Origin: Amborella trichopoda
Lineage: Eukaryota; Streptophyta; Magnoliopsida; Amborellales; Amborellaceae
DNA: 64,000 bases
Reading direction: 5' to 3'
Assembly (NCBI RefSeq): GCF_000471905.2
Contig: NW_006498220.1
Span: 2,002,858 to 2,066,857, forward strand
The notes under the pieces were generated by a model. It ran no database searches, was not told the origin of the DNA, and saw nothing but the letters and a program-made list of their open reading frames with translations. Both the position numbers and the translations under genes were made by a program. The stretch's first letter is position 1, and each line of letters begins with the position of its first letter. Shown in pieces: positions 44,750 through 58,089 of this stretch.

Positions 44750-46890
44750 GCCCATGATGGATTCCCTTCCTCCAAAACAACGTGGACTTCATTGCTGTGC
44801 TGGAGGATTTGGCTTCCTATAGACCACAGTGACAGGGCCTTCTCAATCGCCATCACTCTTGGCCCCCATGAGACAGCGACGCCCATGGTCATCGTCGTGC
44901 GCAACCCAACGCCTTGCACAGCCATTGTCATACGCAACTCAATGTTGTGTTCTACCATCACTACAAGCAAGCCAACACCACGCGTGACCATTGCTGGAAG
45001 CGGCATACTGCCAAGCATGGCTGTTGCCGCGTGCAGTTTAACGCTGCACGAATGCAGTGCTGCATGAGACTTAATGTCATACATGACCTTGAAGTGCCAT
45101 GGTTCCCACCGTCCCCAACTCCTAGGGGGCATTAACCCTTGTGCCTCTTTGGCTTCCATAGCTATTGCCCCTCAATGATGGTCAACCTTCACACGACTTT
45201 TCGCCTTCCCCCACAACTCCTCGGGTTGTCATTGACGTTTCCTCTCCTCACCGAGAACCCACTTCTACTCTCCGTGAAAACTACCTTGAGTTCCTCGAGA
45301 GCTCTCTATAACCTTTCGTTTTCCTTCTTCACACTCCTCAACTCACTGGAATTTCACTGTGTTTCCATAACTGCAGAACTACAAGAAAAGCACTAAAACT
45401 TCGGCAAGGCACCACTACAACTCTTGTAGTTTCATCAGAAAAGTCTCGACGAAACACTGAATATCCCCTGTTCCCTGCTCAAAAAACCTTGTCACTCTCC
45501 GAAAACACTCGCAAGCATGCTACGAAGCCCCACGATCTACTCAAAATCGTAGGGAAGCTATTAAAGGCCTGTCTATTGCAAATTTTTGCCAAAAAACTCT
45601 TGCCGAAAGTCTTTTGAAGAAAGCTCCAGCTCTCTCTCTCTCTAAAAACTCTCTTCAACTATTTTACCTCTTCATAAAACAGTAAAATGGGGTTTTCCCC
45701 CTTTTAGACTCAATTGTAGCACAAAATGCCCCTCATAAGTTCAAAATAATGCTCCAGTCCTCATCTTCAGACGACAATAAAGACCAGGCTGTGGTGGATC
45801 AATCCGAAGACCTGAAAGGGTTATCACAACGTGCTTCGCCATGGAACTATCGTCACGTGCTTCGTGAGGACTTAACGTCGCACATGCCGCACCCAAAAGC
45901 CATTGTCGTGAGCTTTACCACAAGGTATCGCCGCGTGCACTTCATAAGGGCCTAACGCCGCGTGCCCTTCATCAAGGGCCTAATGTAGAGTCGTGCGCAT
46001 GCCATGGCACTCCCATATGAACGTTCGTCCTGCATCCCCAGGAAGTTCATTCCCTGCACCACTGTCTCACTCCTCAGAGTTGAGTTTCCAACTACAGCTA
46101 TGTTCCCAAGGGAGTCACATTCCCTTTCCACATGTTCAAGATGTACGACCCTAAACTGCATAGTCCAAACTATATGACCTTAAACAGTAGCGGAGGTCTA
46201 TTTGAACGACCTTAAACTGCATGGTACTAGCCGCATGACTTTAAACTTCATAGCCACGTTCTAAGCAACAAGAGCTTAAAACTGTAACACACGTCCCCAT
46301 AGCAAGACGATAAATGACACGACAAATAGTCCATACGTATGACTCTAAACCGTGAAAAGGGCACAACTCTTTGCCAGGTGTATTCCATAATGCTAAAAAC
46401 CCCCCCATGAAGGCAAGAAACTGACAAGCTAAGGCCCAACCTACCAAAGACTTCAAAGTGATGCCTCGTCATGTGGTCACCTTGCCAAAAACCTTCCTTA
46501 ACCGACAGGCTTAGACCTTTAAGACATGCTAACAAAAAGCCCTCGACTGGACCCGACAGGATGGGGCCAACGAGGCCGCCTTGTCAAATTCCCACTAGCC
46601 GATAGGCCCAGACCTTTTGGACAGGCCAATAAAAGGCCCTTGAATGGATCCCTCTATATGGGACCTACACAGGTACCTAGATCATCAAACGCAAACCTAG
46701 TGTAGCAGCAAACAATGCCGACCAAAGGTTAACAACACTTGGCTGCCAGATATGCTCGATTTTGATCAAAGAGGTCCACTCAAAATCCTCAGTTTCCATA
46801 ATCGCAAATAGTCCCTTGAGGGCGAGGACTTCAACAAATCCCACAAAAGTCTCATTTCCCCCTAAAAGTCTCCACGGATGGACCTATACA
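44750..46890 (-). mobile_element. LTR of family B, copy B2 (minus)
   Basis: The reverse complement begins TGTATAGGTCCATCCGTGGA at 46,890 and follows LTR B1: the CCTCAAGGGACTATTTGCGA block, a reduced 61-bp repeat cluster (46.14-46.35 kb), the CGTGCTTCG..GCGCGT-type block (45.8-46.0 kb), a damaged TATA (45,701-45,708), and the purine-rich leader. It lacks most of the long repeats of B0 and B1. Similarity fades before 44,750, so the left end is approximate; a 164-codon open stretch (44,665-45,159, minus) crosses this boundary and is unrecognised. The right end abuts the satellite array. Confidence 0.75.
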
Positions 46891-49800
46891 TGTTTAATAT
46901 GAAAATCAGACTGATCTTCTGATGAGGATCTCTCGATTTGAACCCCTTAAACTAAATGAAAATGCAAGAAATAAAATGGTAAAGAAAGTCGGACAAATCG
47001 AATTCATATATGAGGCCAGATCTGCTCTAAAACGAGCAGATCTGCTCTCAGATCTATGGTAGGGCCAGCATGATCTAGAGCATCTAAAACATGATTTTAA
47101 AGCATATAAGCATATCAAAAGGAAATTAAAACATTAAATAAGAATAAAAGAGAAGAAAGGAAGATGATACCAAATCAGGCCGGATGGCCCGAGACTCCCG
47201 AGCCTTCTGAGGCTAGCCCTTATCAAAGCCGGTCCTCTTTTGTCTCTTTGATCTGGATATTAGCCAGTAAGTCTCTTACATATAGGATGGTTATGCCTTA
47301 TAGATGGTTCTAGGTCTCTTATATCTAGGCTCTCTCAAGCTTAAGGGTTGAAGTTCCAGAAAGTTGGGAGTTTTCTAAAGCAATCTCTTTGATAGGTTTT
47401 TTCTCTCTCTCTCCATCTCTCTTAATTTTTTTTTCTCCGCTAGGGTTTTTCTCTCTCTCTCTCTCCCCATCTCTCCCATCAAATAACCACAAAAAGAGAC
47501 CTGGTCAAAACTCGTGGAGAAAGATAAGCACACGTAACAAGCAAAACCCCGGTCAAAACGTCAAATTTTGAGAGTCATGGATTTGGGAGGCACGCCTTGT
47601 CGCCTAAGGCTGGGCGGCATGCCCCATGTTGCAGACAAAAATTTTAGTCTAAATTGCAAATTTTCACATCTGGTGTATTCCTCATTATCTTTTGAAGCTC
47701 TCAGAGAAAATTTGGGTTAAAACGGATTTCTTAACTATTTTTATTGATTTTTCTGGTAAAATAGGGCAATTGTAGGATGACATGGGCGACACGCCTCATG
47801 TCGCCCAAGCCAAGACCTGTCCAATGTGATGGTTTAAGTTTTGTGCGTTCCTCAGTCTCTTGTGAAGCTCTCATAGAAAATTTTGGTTAAAACGTATTAT
47901 TTTACTTTTTTTAATGAATTTTTTGGTAAAACAAGACGCTTATAGAAATATTGGTCAAAACAGGGTTTCTACAGGATTTTGGGTAGGAAGACTGGTTTTG
48001 GGTCACAAGGTAAGATGTGTGAACTATGGATTTGGGTTTACTAGGCTAAGTGTGATTCTAAGGGTTAATGAAAGCATAGAATTTGCTAGTTTTAAAATGG
48101 GGTGTCTACAGTTGCTTAGTTAAAATTGTCGCCAAACTGTTTATGATGAAAATCAGACAGATCTTCCGATGAAGATCTCTCGATTTTAACACCTTAAAAT
48201 AAATGAAAATGTAAGAAATAAAATGGTAAAGAAAGTGGGACACATCAAATTCAGATCTGAGGACAGATCTGCCCGGAAACGAGCAGATATGCTCTCAGAT
48301 CTATAGTAGTGCCAGCATGATCCAGAGCATCCAAAACATGATTCTAAAGTGAATAAGCAGATAAAAATGAAATTCAAATAGTAAATAAGCATAAAAATTA
48401 AGAAAGGAAAATGATACGAAACCAGGTCGGATGGCCCAGGACTCCCGAGGCTTCTAGGGCTCGCCCGTATCAGAGTTGGTCCTCTTTAGTCTCTCTGTTC
48501 TAGATATTAGCTAGCAAGTCTCTTTAGTAAAGGGTGGTTGTGCCCTACAGATGGTTCTAGGTGTCTTAGATCGAAGCTCTCACAGGTGTAACGGTTGAAG
48601 TTCCAGGAGGCTAGGGGTTTTCTGAAGCTGTCCCTAGGGTTTCTTAGCTTTCTGAGTTTTCAATCTCTATCTTAGGGTTTTTCTCTCTATCCATGGTTTT
48701 TCTCACTTTCTCCAACTCTTATGTTTCTTTTTTCTTTACAAGGGTTTTTCTCTCTCTTTCGGTCTCTCCTGTTTCTTTTTTCTTTGTTGGGGTTTTCTTT
48801 CTCTCTCCATCTACATCTCTCCAGTCAAATGACCACAAAAAGAGGCCTTATAGGGGTCAAAACTCGTTGAGAAAGAAAATCACAAGTAATAAGCTTATCC
48901 CTGGTGAAAACATCCAATTTTGAGAGTCACAGATTTGGGCGGCACGGGTCTTGTTGCCCGGGCTGCACGAGTCGTGTCGCCTAGGTGGCATGTCTTGTGT
49001 CGCCTAAGGCTGAGCCACATGCCCCATGTCACTCACACCAATTTTAATCCAAATTGATATTTTTCACATCTGGTGTGTTCCTTAGCCTCTTGTGAAGCTC
49101 TCAGAGAAAATTTGGGTTAAAACAAAGTTTTTTACTATTTTTATTGCTTTGTTTGGTAAAAATAGAGCAATTGTAAGATGACTTGGGCGATACGCCCTGT
49201 GTCTTCTGAAAGGCACGCCCCCTGTCGCCAAAACTAAAACAAGTACAAAGTGATTTTTTTCAATTTGGGTGTCTTCCACAGCCTCTTGTGAACCTCTCAG
49301 AGAAAATTTGAGTCAAAACAGACGTGTTTACTCTTTTTAATGAATATTTTGGTAAAACAGGGCGTTTACAGAAATCTGGGTCAAAACAGGGCTTCCACTG
49401 TGTTCCGGGTAGGCAGACTTGTTCTGGGTCACAAGGTAGGATGTGTGAACTATGGATTTGGGTTTACTAGGTCAAGTGTTATGTAAGGGTTCAGGAAATC
49501 ATAGAATTTGCCAGTTTTAAAATGGGGTGTCTACAGTTTCCCTTTTAAAGTGGACGGGCGGCAAACTATTTATGATGAAATCAGACATATCTTGTGGTGA
49601 AGATCTCTTGATTTTAACACCTTAAACTAAATGAAAAGGCAAGAATGAAATGGTGAAGAAATTGGGACAAATCGAATTCAGATATGAGGCCAGATCTGCC
49701 TGAAAACGAGCATTCAGAACCTGATTTTAAAGAGAATAAGCAGATCAAAATTAAATTAAAACATTAGATAAGAATCCCGAGCCTTTTGGGGCTCACTCAT

Positions 49801-52800
49801 ATTGGGCTCGACCCTCTTTTGTCTCTCTGATCCAGATATTAGCCAGCAAGTCTCTTCAGTAAAAGGTGGTAGTTCCCAATAGATGGTTCTATGTGCCTTA
49901 GATCTAGGCTCTCTCAGGCTTAAAGGTTGAAATTCCAGGAGGCTGGGGGTTTTCTAAAGCTATTCCTAACGTTTATCATCTTTCTGAGTTCTCTATTTCT
50001 ATCCTAGGTTTTTTCTCTCTATCCAGGGTTTTTTTCTCTCTCTTCATATTTTCTGTTTCTCCTTTTTTTCTAGGGTTTCTCTCTCTCTCCATCTCTCCTA
50101 TTTTGTTTTTCTCTGTAAGGGTTTTTCTCTCTTTCACCATCTCTCCCGTCAAATAACCACAAAAAGAGGTCTTATAGGGGTCAAAACTCATTGAGAAAGA
50201 TAAGCACACGTAACAAGCAAATCCCCAGTCAAAACATCAAATTTTGAGAATCACAGATTTGGGCGGCATGGGTCGTGTCGCTTGGGCGGCATTGGTCGTG
50301 TCTCCTGGGCGGCACTGGTCGTGTCGCCTGGGCGGCACGTCCTGTGTCACCGAAGGCTAGGTGGCATTCTCCATGTCGCACACATCAATTTTAATCAAAA
50401 TTGATATTTTTCACTTCTAGTGTGGTCCTCAGCCTCTTGTAAAGCTCTCAGAGAAAATTTGGGTTAAAGCTGTTTTTTTACTATTTTTAATGAGTTTTTT
50501 TGTAAAATAGAGCAATTGTAGGATGACTTGGGCGACATGGCTTGTGTCGCCAGGGCGGCACGCCGTGGTCGCCCAAACTAAAACTTGTCCAAAGTGATGT
50601 TTTTCAATTTTGGTGTCTTCCTCAACCGCTTGTGAAGCTCTCAAAGACAATTTGGTTTAAAATGGATTTCTTTTACTTTTTTTCATGATTTTTTTGCTAA
50701 AACAAGGTGTTTACAAAAATCTGGCTCAAAATAGGATTTCTACAGGGTTTCGGTTAGGCAGACTGGTCCTGGGTCATAAGGTAGGTTGTGTGAACTTTGG
50801 ATTTGGGTTTACTAGGATAAGTGTGATCCTAAGGGTTTAGGAATCATAGCATTTGCCTATTTTAAAATGGGGTGTCTACAGTTGCCCCGTTAAAATGGGC
50901 GCCAAACTATTTATGATGAAAGTTAGGCAGATCTTCCGATGAAGATCTCTCCATTTTAACACCTTAAACCAAATGAAAATGGAAGAAATAAAATGATAAC
51001 GAAAGTGGGACAAATTGAATTTAGATCTCAGGCCAGATCGGCCTGGAAAGGAGCAGATCTGCTCTCAAATCTGTAGCAGAGCCAGCATGATCTAGAGCAT
51101 CCAAAATACGATTTTAAAGCGAATAAGCAGATAAAAATGGAACTAAAGCAGTAGAGAATAATAAAAAAGAAGAAAGGAAAATGATACCAAACCGGGCCGC
51201 ATGGCCCGGGAGTCTCGAGGCTTTTGGGACTCACCCGTATCAGAGCCACTCCTCTTTTGTTTCTATGATCCGGATATTAGCCAGCAAGTCTCTTCAGTCA
51301 AGGGTGGTTATTCCCTATAGATGGCTCTAGGGTTCCTAGATCTAGGCTCTCTCAGGAGGCTGGGGCTTTTCCGAAGCTACCCCTAGGGTTGCTCATCTTT
51401 CTGAGTTTTCTAATTCTATCCTAGGACTTTTCTCCCTATCCAGGGTTTTTCTCTATCTCTCTCTCCTTCTCCTTTGTTTCCTTTGTCTCTGCTAGGATTT
51501 TTCTCCCTCTCCATTTCTCCAATTTCGTTTTTCTCTGCTAGGGTTTTTCTCTCTCTCTCCATCTCTCCTGTCAAATGACCACAAAAAGAGGCTCTATAGG
51601 GGTCAAAACTCGTTGAGAAAGATAAGTATGCGAAACAAGAAAATCCCCAGTAAAAATGTCAAATTTTGGGAGTCACGGATTTGGGCGGCACGGGTTGTGT
51701 TGCCTCGGCGGCATGTCCCATGTCATACACACCAATTTTAATCCAAATAGAGATTTTTTACTTCTGGTGTGTTTCCCATCCTCTTGTGAAGCTCTCAAAG
51801 AAAATTTCGGTTAAAACAAATTTGTTTACTATTTTTAATGATTGTTTTTGTAAAATAGAGCAATTGTAAGATGATTTGTAGGACACCGCCTTTGTTGCCT
51901 TCACGGCACATCCCATGTCTCCCAAACCGAATCATGTATAATGTGATGGTTTTGAATTTGGGTGTCTTCCTCAACCTCTTGTGAAACTCTCAGAGAAAAT
52001 TTGGGTCAAAACAGATATTTTTACTATTTTAAATGAATTCTTTGGTAAAACAGGGCGTTTCAAAACATGGTTTCTACAGGGTTCGGGTAGGCAGACTTGT
52101 TCTGGGTCAATGGGTAGGTTGTGTGAACCATGGATTTTTTTTACTAGGTTAAGTGCGATCCTAAGGGTTCAGAAAATCATAGAATTTACCAGTTTTAAAA
52201 TGGGGTGTCTACAGTTGCCTTGTTAAAGTGGGCCTCCAACTATTTATGATGAAAATCAGACAGATCTTTTGATGAAGATCTCTCGATTTTAACACCTTAA
52301 ACTAAATGTAGATGTAAGAAATAAAATGGTAAAGAAAGTGGGACGAATAAAATTCAGATCTGAGGCTAGAACTTCCCGAAAACGAGCAGATCTACTCGCA
52401 GATTTATGGCAGGGCCAACAAGATCTAGAGCATCCAATAAAGGGAATAAGAATATCAAAATGAAATTAAAATTGTAAAGAAGAATAAAAAAGAAGAAAGA
52501 AAAATGATACCCAATCGGGCCGGATGGCCAGGGACTCCTGAGGCTTCTGGGGCTCGTCCGTATCAGAGCCGACCCTCTTTTGCCTCCCTGATTCGGATAT
52601 TAGCCAACAAGTCTCTTCAGTATAGGATGGTTGCACCCTATAGATGGTTCTAAGTGTCTTAGATCTTGGCTCTCTTCGGCTTAACGGTTGAGGTTCCAAG
52701 GGGTAGGGGGTTTTCTGAAGCTATCCCTAGGGTTTCTCGTCTTTATGACTTTTCTGTCTCTATCCCAGGGTTTTTCTCTCAATCCAAGGTTTTTTTTCAC

Positions 52801-52884
52801 TCTCTCCATATCTTCTGCTTCTTTTTGCTCTGCTAGGCTTTTTCACTCTCTTTCCATCTATCCTGTTTCTTTTTTCTCTTCTAA

Positions 52885-52888
<4 letters not shown>

Positions 52889-52931
<43 letters not shown>
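52889..52931 (+). repeat. (TC)n microsatellite on the left of the assembly gap
   Basis: A pure TC run of about 43 bp runs straight into the N run, in the pyrimidine block of the fifth satellite unit. Confidence 0.95.
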
Positions 52932-53830
52932 NNNNNNNNNNNNNNNNNNNNNNNNNNNNNNNNNNNNNNNNNNNNNNNNNNNNNNNNNNNNNNNNNNNNN
53001 NNNNNNNNNNNNNNNNNNNNNNNNNNNNNNNNNNNNNNNNNNNNNNNNNNNNNNNNNNNNNNNNNNNNNNNNNNNNNNNNNNNNNNNNNNNNNNNNNNNN
53101 NNNNNNNNNNNNNNNNNNNNNNNNNNNNNNNNNNNNNNNNNNNNNNNNNNNNNNNNNNNNNNNNNNNNNNNNNNNNNNNNNNNNNNNNNNNNNNNNNNNN
53201 NNNNNNNNNNNNNNNNNNNNNNNNNNNNNNNNNNNNNNNNNNNNNNNNNNNNNNNNNNNNNNNNNNNNNNNNNNNNNNNNNNNNNNNNNNNNNNNNNNNN
53301 NNNNNNNNNNNNNNNNNNNNNNNNNNNNNNNNNNNNNNNNNNNNNNNNNNNNNNNNNNNNNNNNNNNNNNNNNNNNNNNNNNNNNNNNNNNNNNNNNNNN
53401 NNNNNNNNNNNNNNNNNNNNNNNNNNNNNNNNNNNNNNNNNNNNNNNNNNNNNNNNNNNNNNNNNNNNNNNNNNNNNNNNNNNNNNNNNNNNNNNNNNNN
53501 NNNNNNNNNNNNNNNNNNNNNNNNNNNNNNNNNNNNNNNNNNNNNNNNNNNNNNNNNNNNNNNNNNNNNNNNNNNNNNNNNNNNNNNNNNNNNNNNNNNN
53601 NNNNNNNNNNNNNNNNNNNNNNNNNNNNNNNNNNNNNNNNNNNNNNNNNNNNNNNNNNNNNNNNNNNNNNNNNNNNNNNNNNNNNNNNNNNNNNNNNNNN
53701 NNNNNNNNNNNNNNNNNNNNNNNNNNNNNNNNNNNNNNNNNNNNNNNNNNNNNNNNNNNNNNNNNNNNNNNNNNNNNNNNNNNNNNNNNNNNNNNNNNNN
53801 NNNNNNNNNNNNNNNNNNNNNNNNNNNNNN
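52932..53830. other. Assembly gap (899 N)
   Basis: The run of N lies inside the pyrimidine block of a satellite unit, with TC repeats on both sides. The known sequence between the flanking unit markers (about 1.5 kb without the N) already exceeds a typical unit, so the true gap may be short or may hide extra repeat copies. Apparent long open frames across it are artefacts. Confidence 0.98.
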
Positions 53831-53848
53831 GTTCTTTTCTTCTTCTAG

Positions 53849-53850
<2 letters not shown>

Positions 53851-53887
<37 letters not shown>
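53851..53887 (+). repeat. (TC)n microsatellite on the right of the assembly gap
   Basis: About 37 bp of TC repeat follow 20 bp after the last N. Confidence 0.95.
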
Positions 53888-53894
<7 letters not shown>

Positions 53895-56800
53895 CCGTCA
53901 AATGACCACAAAAAGAAGCCTTATAGGGGTCAAAACACGTTGAGAAAGATAAGCACGTTTAATAAGAAAATCCTGAGTCAAAATGTCAAATTTTTTGTGT
54001 AACGGATTTGGGCTTCCTAGGCAGGCGGCATGGGTCGTGTCGCCTGGTCGACACACCCTGTATTGCCTGAGTGGCATGCCCTGTGTCGCTTAAGGCTGTG
54101 CGGCATTCCCCATGTTGTACACATCAATTTTAATCCAAATTGAGATTTTTCACTTCTTGAGTGTTCCTCAGCCTCTTGGGAAGCTCTCAAAGAAAATTTG
54201 GGTAAAAAAAGATTTGTTTACTATTTTAAATTTTCTTTTTGTAAAACGAGCAATTGAAGGATGACTTGGGCGACACGCCTTGTGTCACCTCGGCGGCACG
54301 CTGTGGTCACCCAAACCAAAACTTGTCCAAAGTGTATTTTTCAATTTTGGTGTCATTCTCAGCCTCTTGTGAAGCTCTCAGAGACAATTTGGTTCAAAAT
54401 GGATTTTTTTTATTATTTGCAATGAATTTTTTGGTAAAAAAGGACATTTACAGAAATTTTGCTCAAAAAAGGGTTTCTATAGGGTTCCGAGTAGGGAGAC
54501 TGGTTCTGGGTCAAAAGTTAGGTTTTGTGAACTATGAATTTGGGTTGACTAAGTTAAGTGTGATCTTAAGGGTTCCGGACATCATAGAATTTGCTAGTTT
54601 TAAAATGGGGTGTATACAATTGCCCTGTTAATGTGGGCACCAAACTATTATGATGAAAATCAGACAGATCTTTCGATGAAGATCTCTCGATTTTAGCACC
54701 TTAAACTAAATGAAAATGCAAGAAATAAAATGGTCAAGAAAGTTGGACAAATCAAATTCAGATCTGAGGCCAAATCTGCCAGGAAACTAGCAGATCTGCT
54801 CTCAAATATATGGCAGGGTCAGCATGATCTAGAGCATCCAAAGCAAGATTTTAAGGTAAATAAGCAGATTAAAATGAAATGAAAACAGTAGAGAAGAATA
54901 AAAAAGAAGAAAGGAAAATGATACTAAACAGGGCCGAATGGCCCGGGACTCTTGAACCTTCTGGGGCTCGCCCGTATCAGTGCCGGTCCTCTTTTGTCTC
55001 TCTGATCCAGATATTAGGCAGCAAGTCTCTTTAGTGTATGGTGGTTGTGCACGATAGATGGTTTTAGGTGTCTTAGATCTAAGCTCTCTCGAGATTAAGG
55101 GTTGAAGTTCCAGGAGGCTGGGGGTTTTCTGCAGCTATCCCTAGGGTTTCTCATCTTTCTGTGTTTTCTATCTCTAACCTGGGATTTTTCTCTCTATCTT
55201 GGGTTTTCTCTCTCTCTCCATCTGTTCTGTTTCTTTTTTTTTTGCTAGGGTTTTTCTCTCTCTCTCTCCATCTCTCTTGTTTCTCTTTTCTCTGCTAGGG
55301 TGTTTCCCTCTCTCTCCATCTCTCCCATCAAGTGACCACAGAAAGAGGCCCTTTAGGGGTCAAAACACGTTGAGAGAGATAAGCATGTGTAACAAGAAAA
55401 TACCCGATCAAAAAGTCAAATTTTATGAGTCATGAATTTGGGCAGCACGGATCGTGTCTCCGGGGCGGCAAGGGTTGGTCACTTGGGCGGCACTCCTTGG
55501 TTGCCTAATGCTGGGCGGCATGCCCCATGTCGCACACACTAATTTCAATCCCAATTGAGATTTTTCACTTCTGATGGGTTCCTCAGCCTCTTGTGAAGCT
55601 CTCAAAGAAAATTTGGGTTAAAATGGATTCGTTTACTATTTTTAATGATTTTTTTTGTAAAACAGAGAAATTGTAGGATGACTTGGACGACACGCCGTGT
55701 GTTGCTTGGGCGGCACTCCGTGTGTTGCCTGGGCGGCACGCCCTGTGCCTAATGCTGGGCGGCATGCCCCATGTTGGACACACCAATTTTAATCCAAATT
55801 GAGATTTTTCACGTCTGGTGTGTTTCTCATCCTCTTGTGAAGTTCTCAAAGAAAATTTGGGTTAAAACGGTTTTGTTTACTCTTTTTAATGATTTTTTTT
55901 GTAAAATAGAGAAATTGTAAGATGATTTGGGTGACACACACTTTGTTGCTTGGTCGGCACATCTCCCAAACTGAAACTTGTATAATTTGATGTTTTTTAA
56001 TTTGGGTGTCTTCCTCAATCTCTTGTGAAACTCTTAGAGAAACATTAGGTCAAAACGGATTTTTTTACTATTTTAAATGAATTTTTTGGTAAAACAGGGT
56101 GTTTATTGAAATCTGGTTCAAAACATGGTCTCTGCAGGATTTCGGGTAGGCGGACTGGTTCTGGGTCAAAGGGTAGGTTCTGTGAACTATGGATTTGGGT
56201 TTACTAGGTTAAGTGCGATCCTAAGGGTTCAGGAAATCAAATCAAAGAATTTTCATGTTTTAAAATGGGGTGTCTACAATTGCCATGTTAAAGTGGGTGC
56301 CAAGCTGTTTATGATGAAAATTAGATAGATCTTCCGATGAAGATCTCTCGATTTCAACACCTTAAACTAAATGGAAATGCAAGAAATATAATGGTAAAGA
56401 ATGTGGGACAAATCAAATTCAGATATGAGGCCAGAGCATCCAATAAAGGGAATAAGCATATCAAAATGAAATTAAAATAGTAGAGAAGAATAAAAAAGAA
56501 GAAAGGAAAATGATACCCATTTGGGCCTGATGGCCCGAGACTCTTGAGGCTTCTGGGGCTCGCCGTATTAGAGCCGACCCTCTTTTATCTCTCTTCAGTA
56601 TAGGGTGGTTGTGCCATATAGATGGTTCTAGGTGTCTTAGATCTGGGCTATCTCTGGCTCATGGGTTGAAGTTCCATGAGGCAGGGGGTTTTCAGAAACT
56701 ATCCCTAGGGTTTCTCGTCTTTCTGAGTTTTCTATCTCTATTATAGGGTTTTTCTCTCAATCCAAGGTTTTTCTCTCTCTCTTCAAATCTTATGTTTCTT

Positions 56801-58089
56801 TTTTCTCTGCTAGGGGTTTCTCTCTCTTTCCATCTCTCCTATTTCTTTTTTCTCTGTTAGGATTATTCTCTCTCTCTCTCCATCTCTCCTGTCAAATGAC
56901 CACAAAAAGAGGCCTTATAGGGGTCAAAACGCGTTGAGAAAGATAAGCTCGCGTAACAAGAAAATCCCCGTCAAAACGAATAATTTTGAGAGTCACGAAT
57001 TTGGGTGGCCTAGGTCGTGTCTCTAGAGCGGCATGGATCATGTCGCCTGGGCGGCACGGGTCATGTCTCCAGGGCAGCACGCCTTATGTCGCCTTGGTGG
57101 CATGCCTTGTGTCGACAAAGTCTGGGCGGCATTCCCCGTGTTGCACACATCAATTTTAATCCAAATTGAGATTTTTCACTTTTGGTGTGTTACTCAGCCT
57201 CTTATGTAGCTTTCTGAGAAACTTTGGGTTAAAAAAATTTTGTTTACTACTTTTAATGATTAATTTTGTAAAAAAGAGCAATTGTAAGATGACTTATGCG
57301 ACGTGCCCTGGTCGCCTAGGCGCCATGCCGCAGGTTGCCCAAACCAAAACTTCTCCAAAGTGATTTTTTTCAATTTGAGTGCCTTCCTCAGCCTCTTATG
57401 AAGCTCTCAGAGTAAATTTGGGTTAAAATGGATTTTTTTACTATTTGTAATGAATTGTTTGGTAAAACTGGGCATTTATAGAAATCTGGGTCAAAACAGG
57501 GTTTCTACAAACTTCGGAGTAGGCAGACTGGTTCTGAGTCACAAGGTAGGTTATGTGAACTAGGGATTTGGGTTTACATGATTAAGTGTGATCCTAAGGG
57601 TTCAGGAAATCATATAATTTGCCTGTTTTAAAATGGGGTGACTACAGTTGACACCAAACTGTTTATGATGAGACAGATCTTTCAATGAAGATCTCTCGAT
57701 TTAACACCTTAAACTAAATGAAAATGCAAGAAATAAAATGGTAAAGAAATTGGGACAAATCGAATTCAGATCTGGGGCCAGATCTGCTCAGAAAAGAGAA
57801 TATATGCTCTCAGATCTATGGTTGGGCCAACATGATCCTGAGCATCCAAAACACGATTTTAAAGCTAATAAACAGATCAAACTGAAATTTAAATAGTAGA
57901 GAAGAATAAAAATGAAGAAAGGACTCTCAAGCCTTCTGGGGCTCGCCCGTATCAGAGCCGGTCCTCTTTTGTCTCTCTCATCCAAATATTAGCCAGCAAG
58001 TCTCTTCAATAAAGGGTGGTTGTGCCCTATAGATTGTTCTTGATGTCTTAGATCGTGGCTCTCTCAGGGTGGGTTTCTCAGTTTTTCTG

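Noticed and set aside
44665-45159. 164-codon minus-strand frame
   Set aside because: It crosses the fading end of LTR B2, is rich in repeated V/G/M phrases and has no family resemblance; coding cannot be supported, though it could be an antisense frame of A3.
52688-53911. Open frames of more than 380 codons across 52.7-53.9 kb
   Set aside because: They exist only because N bases contain no stop; the rest is TC repeat translated as Ser-Leu or Glu-Arg runs.
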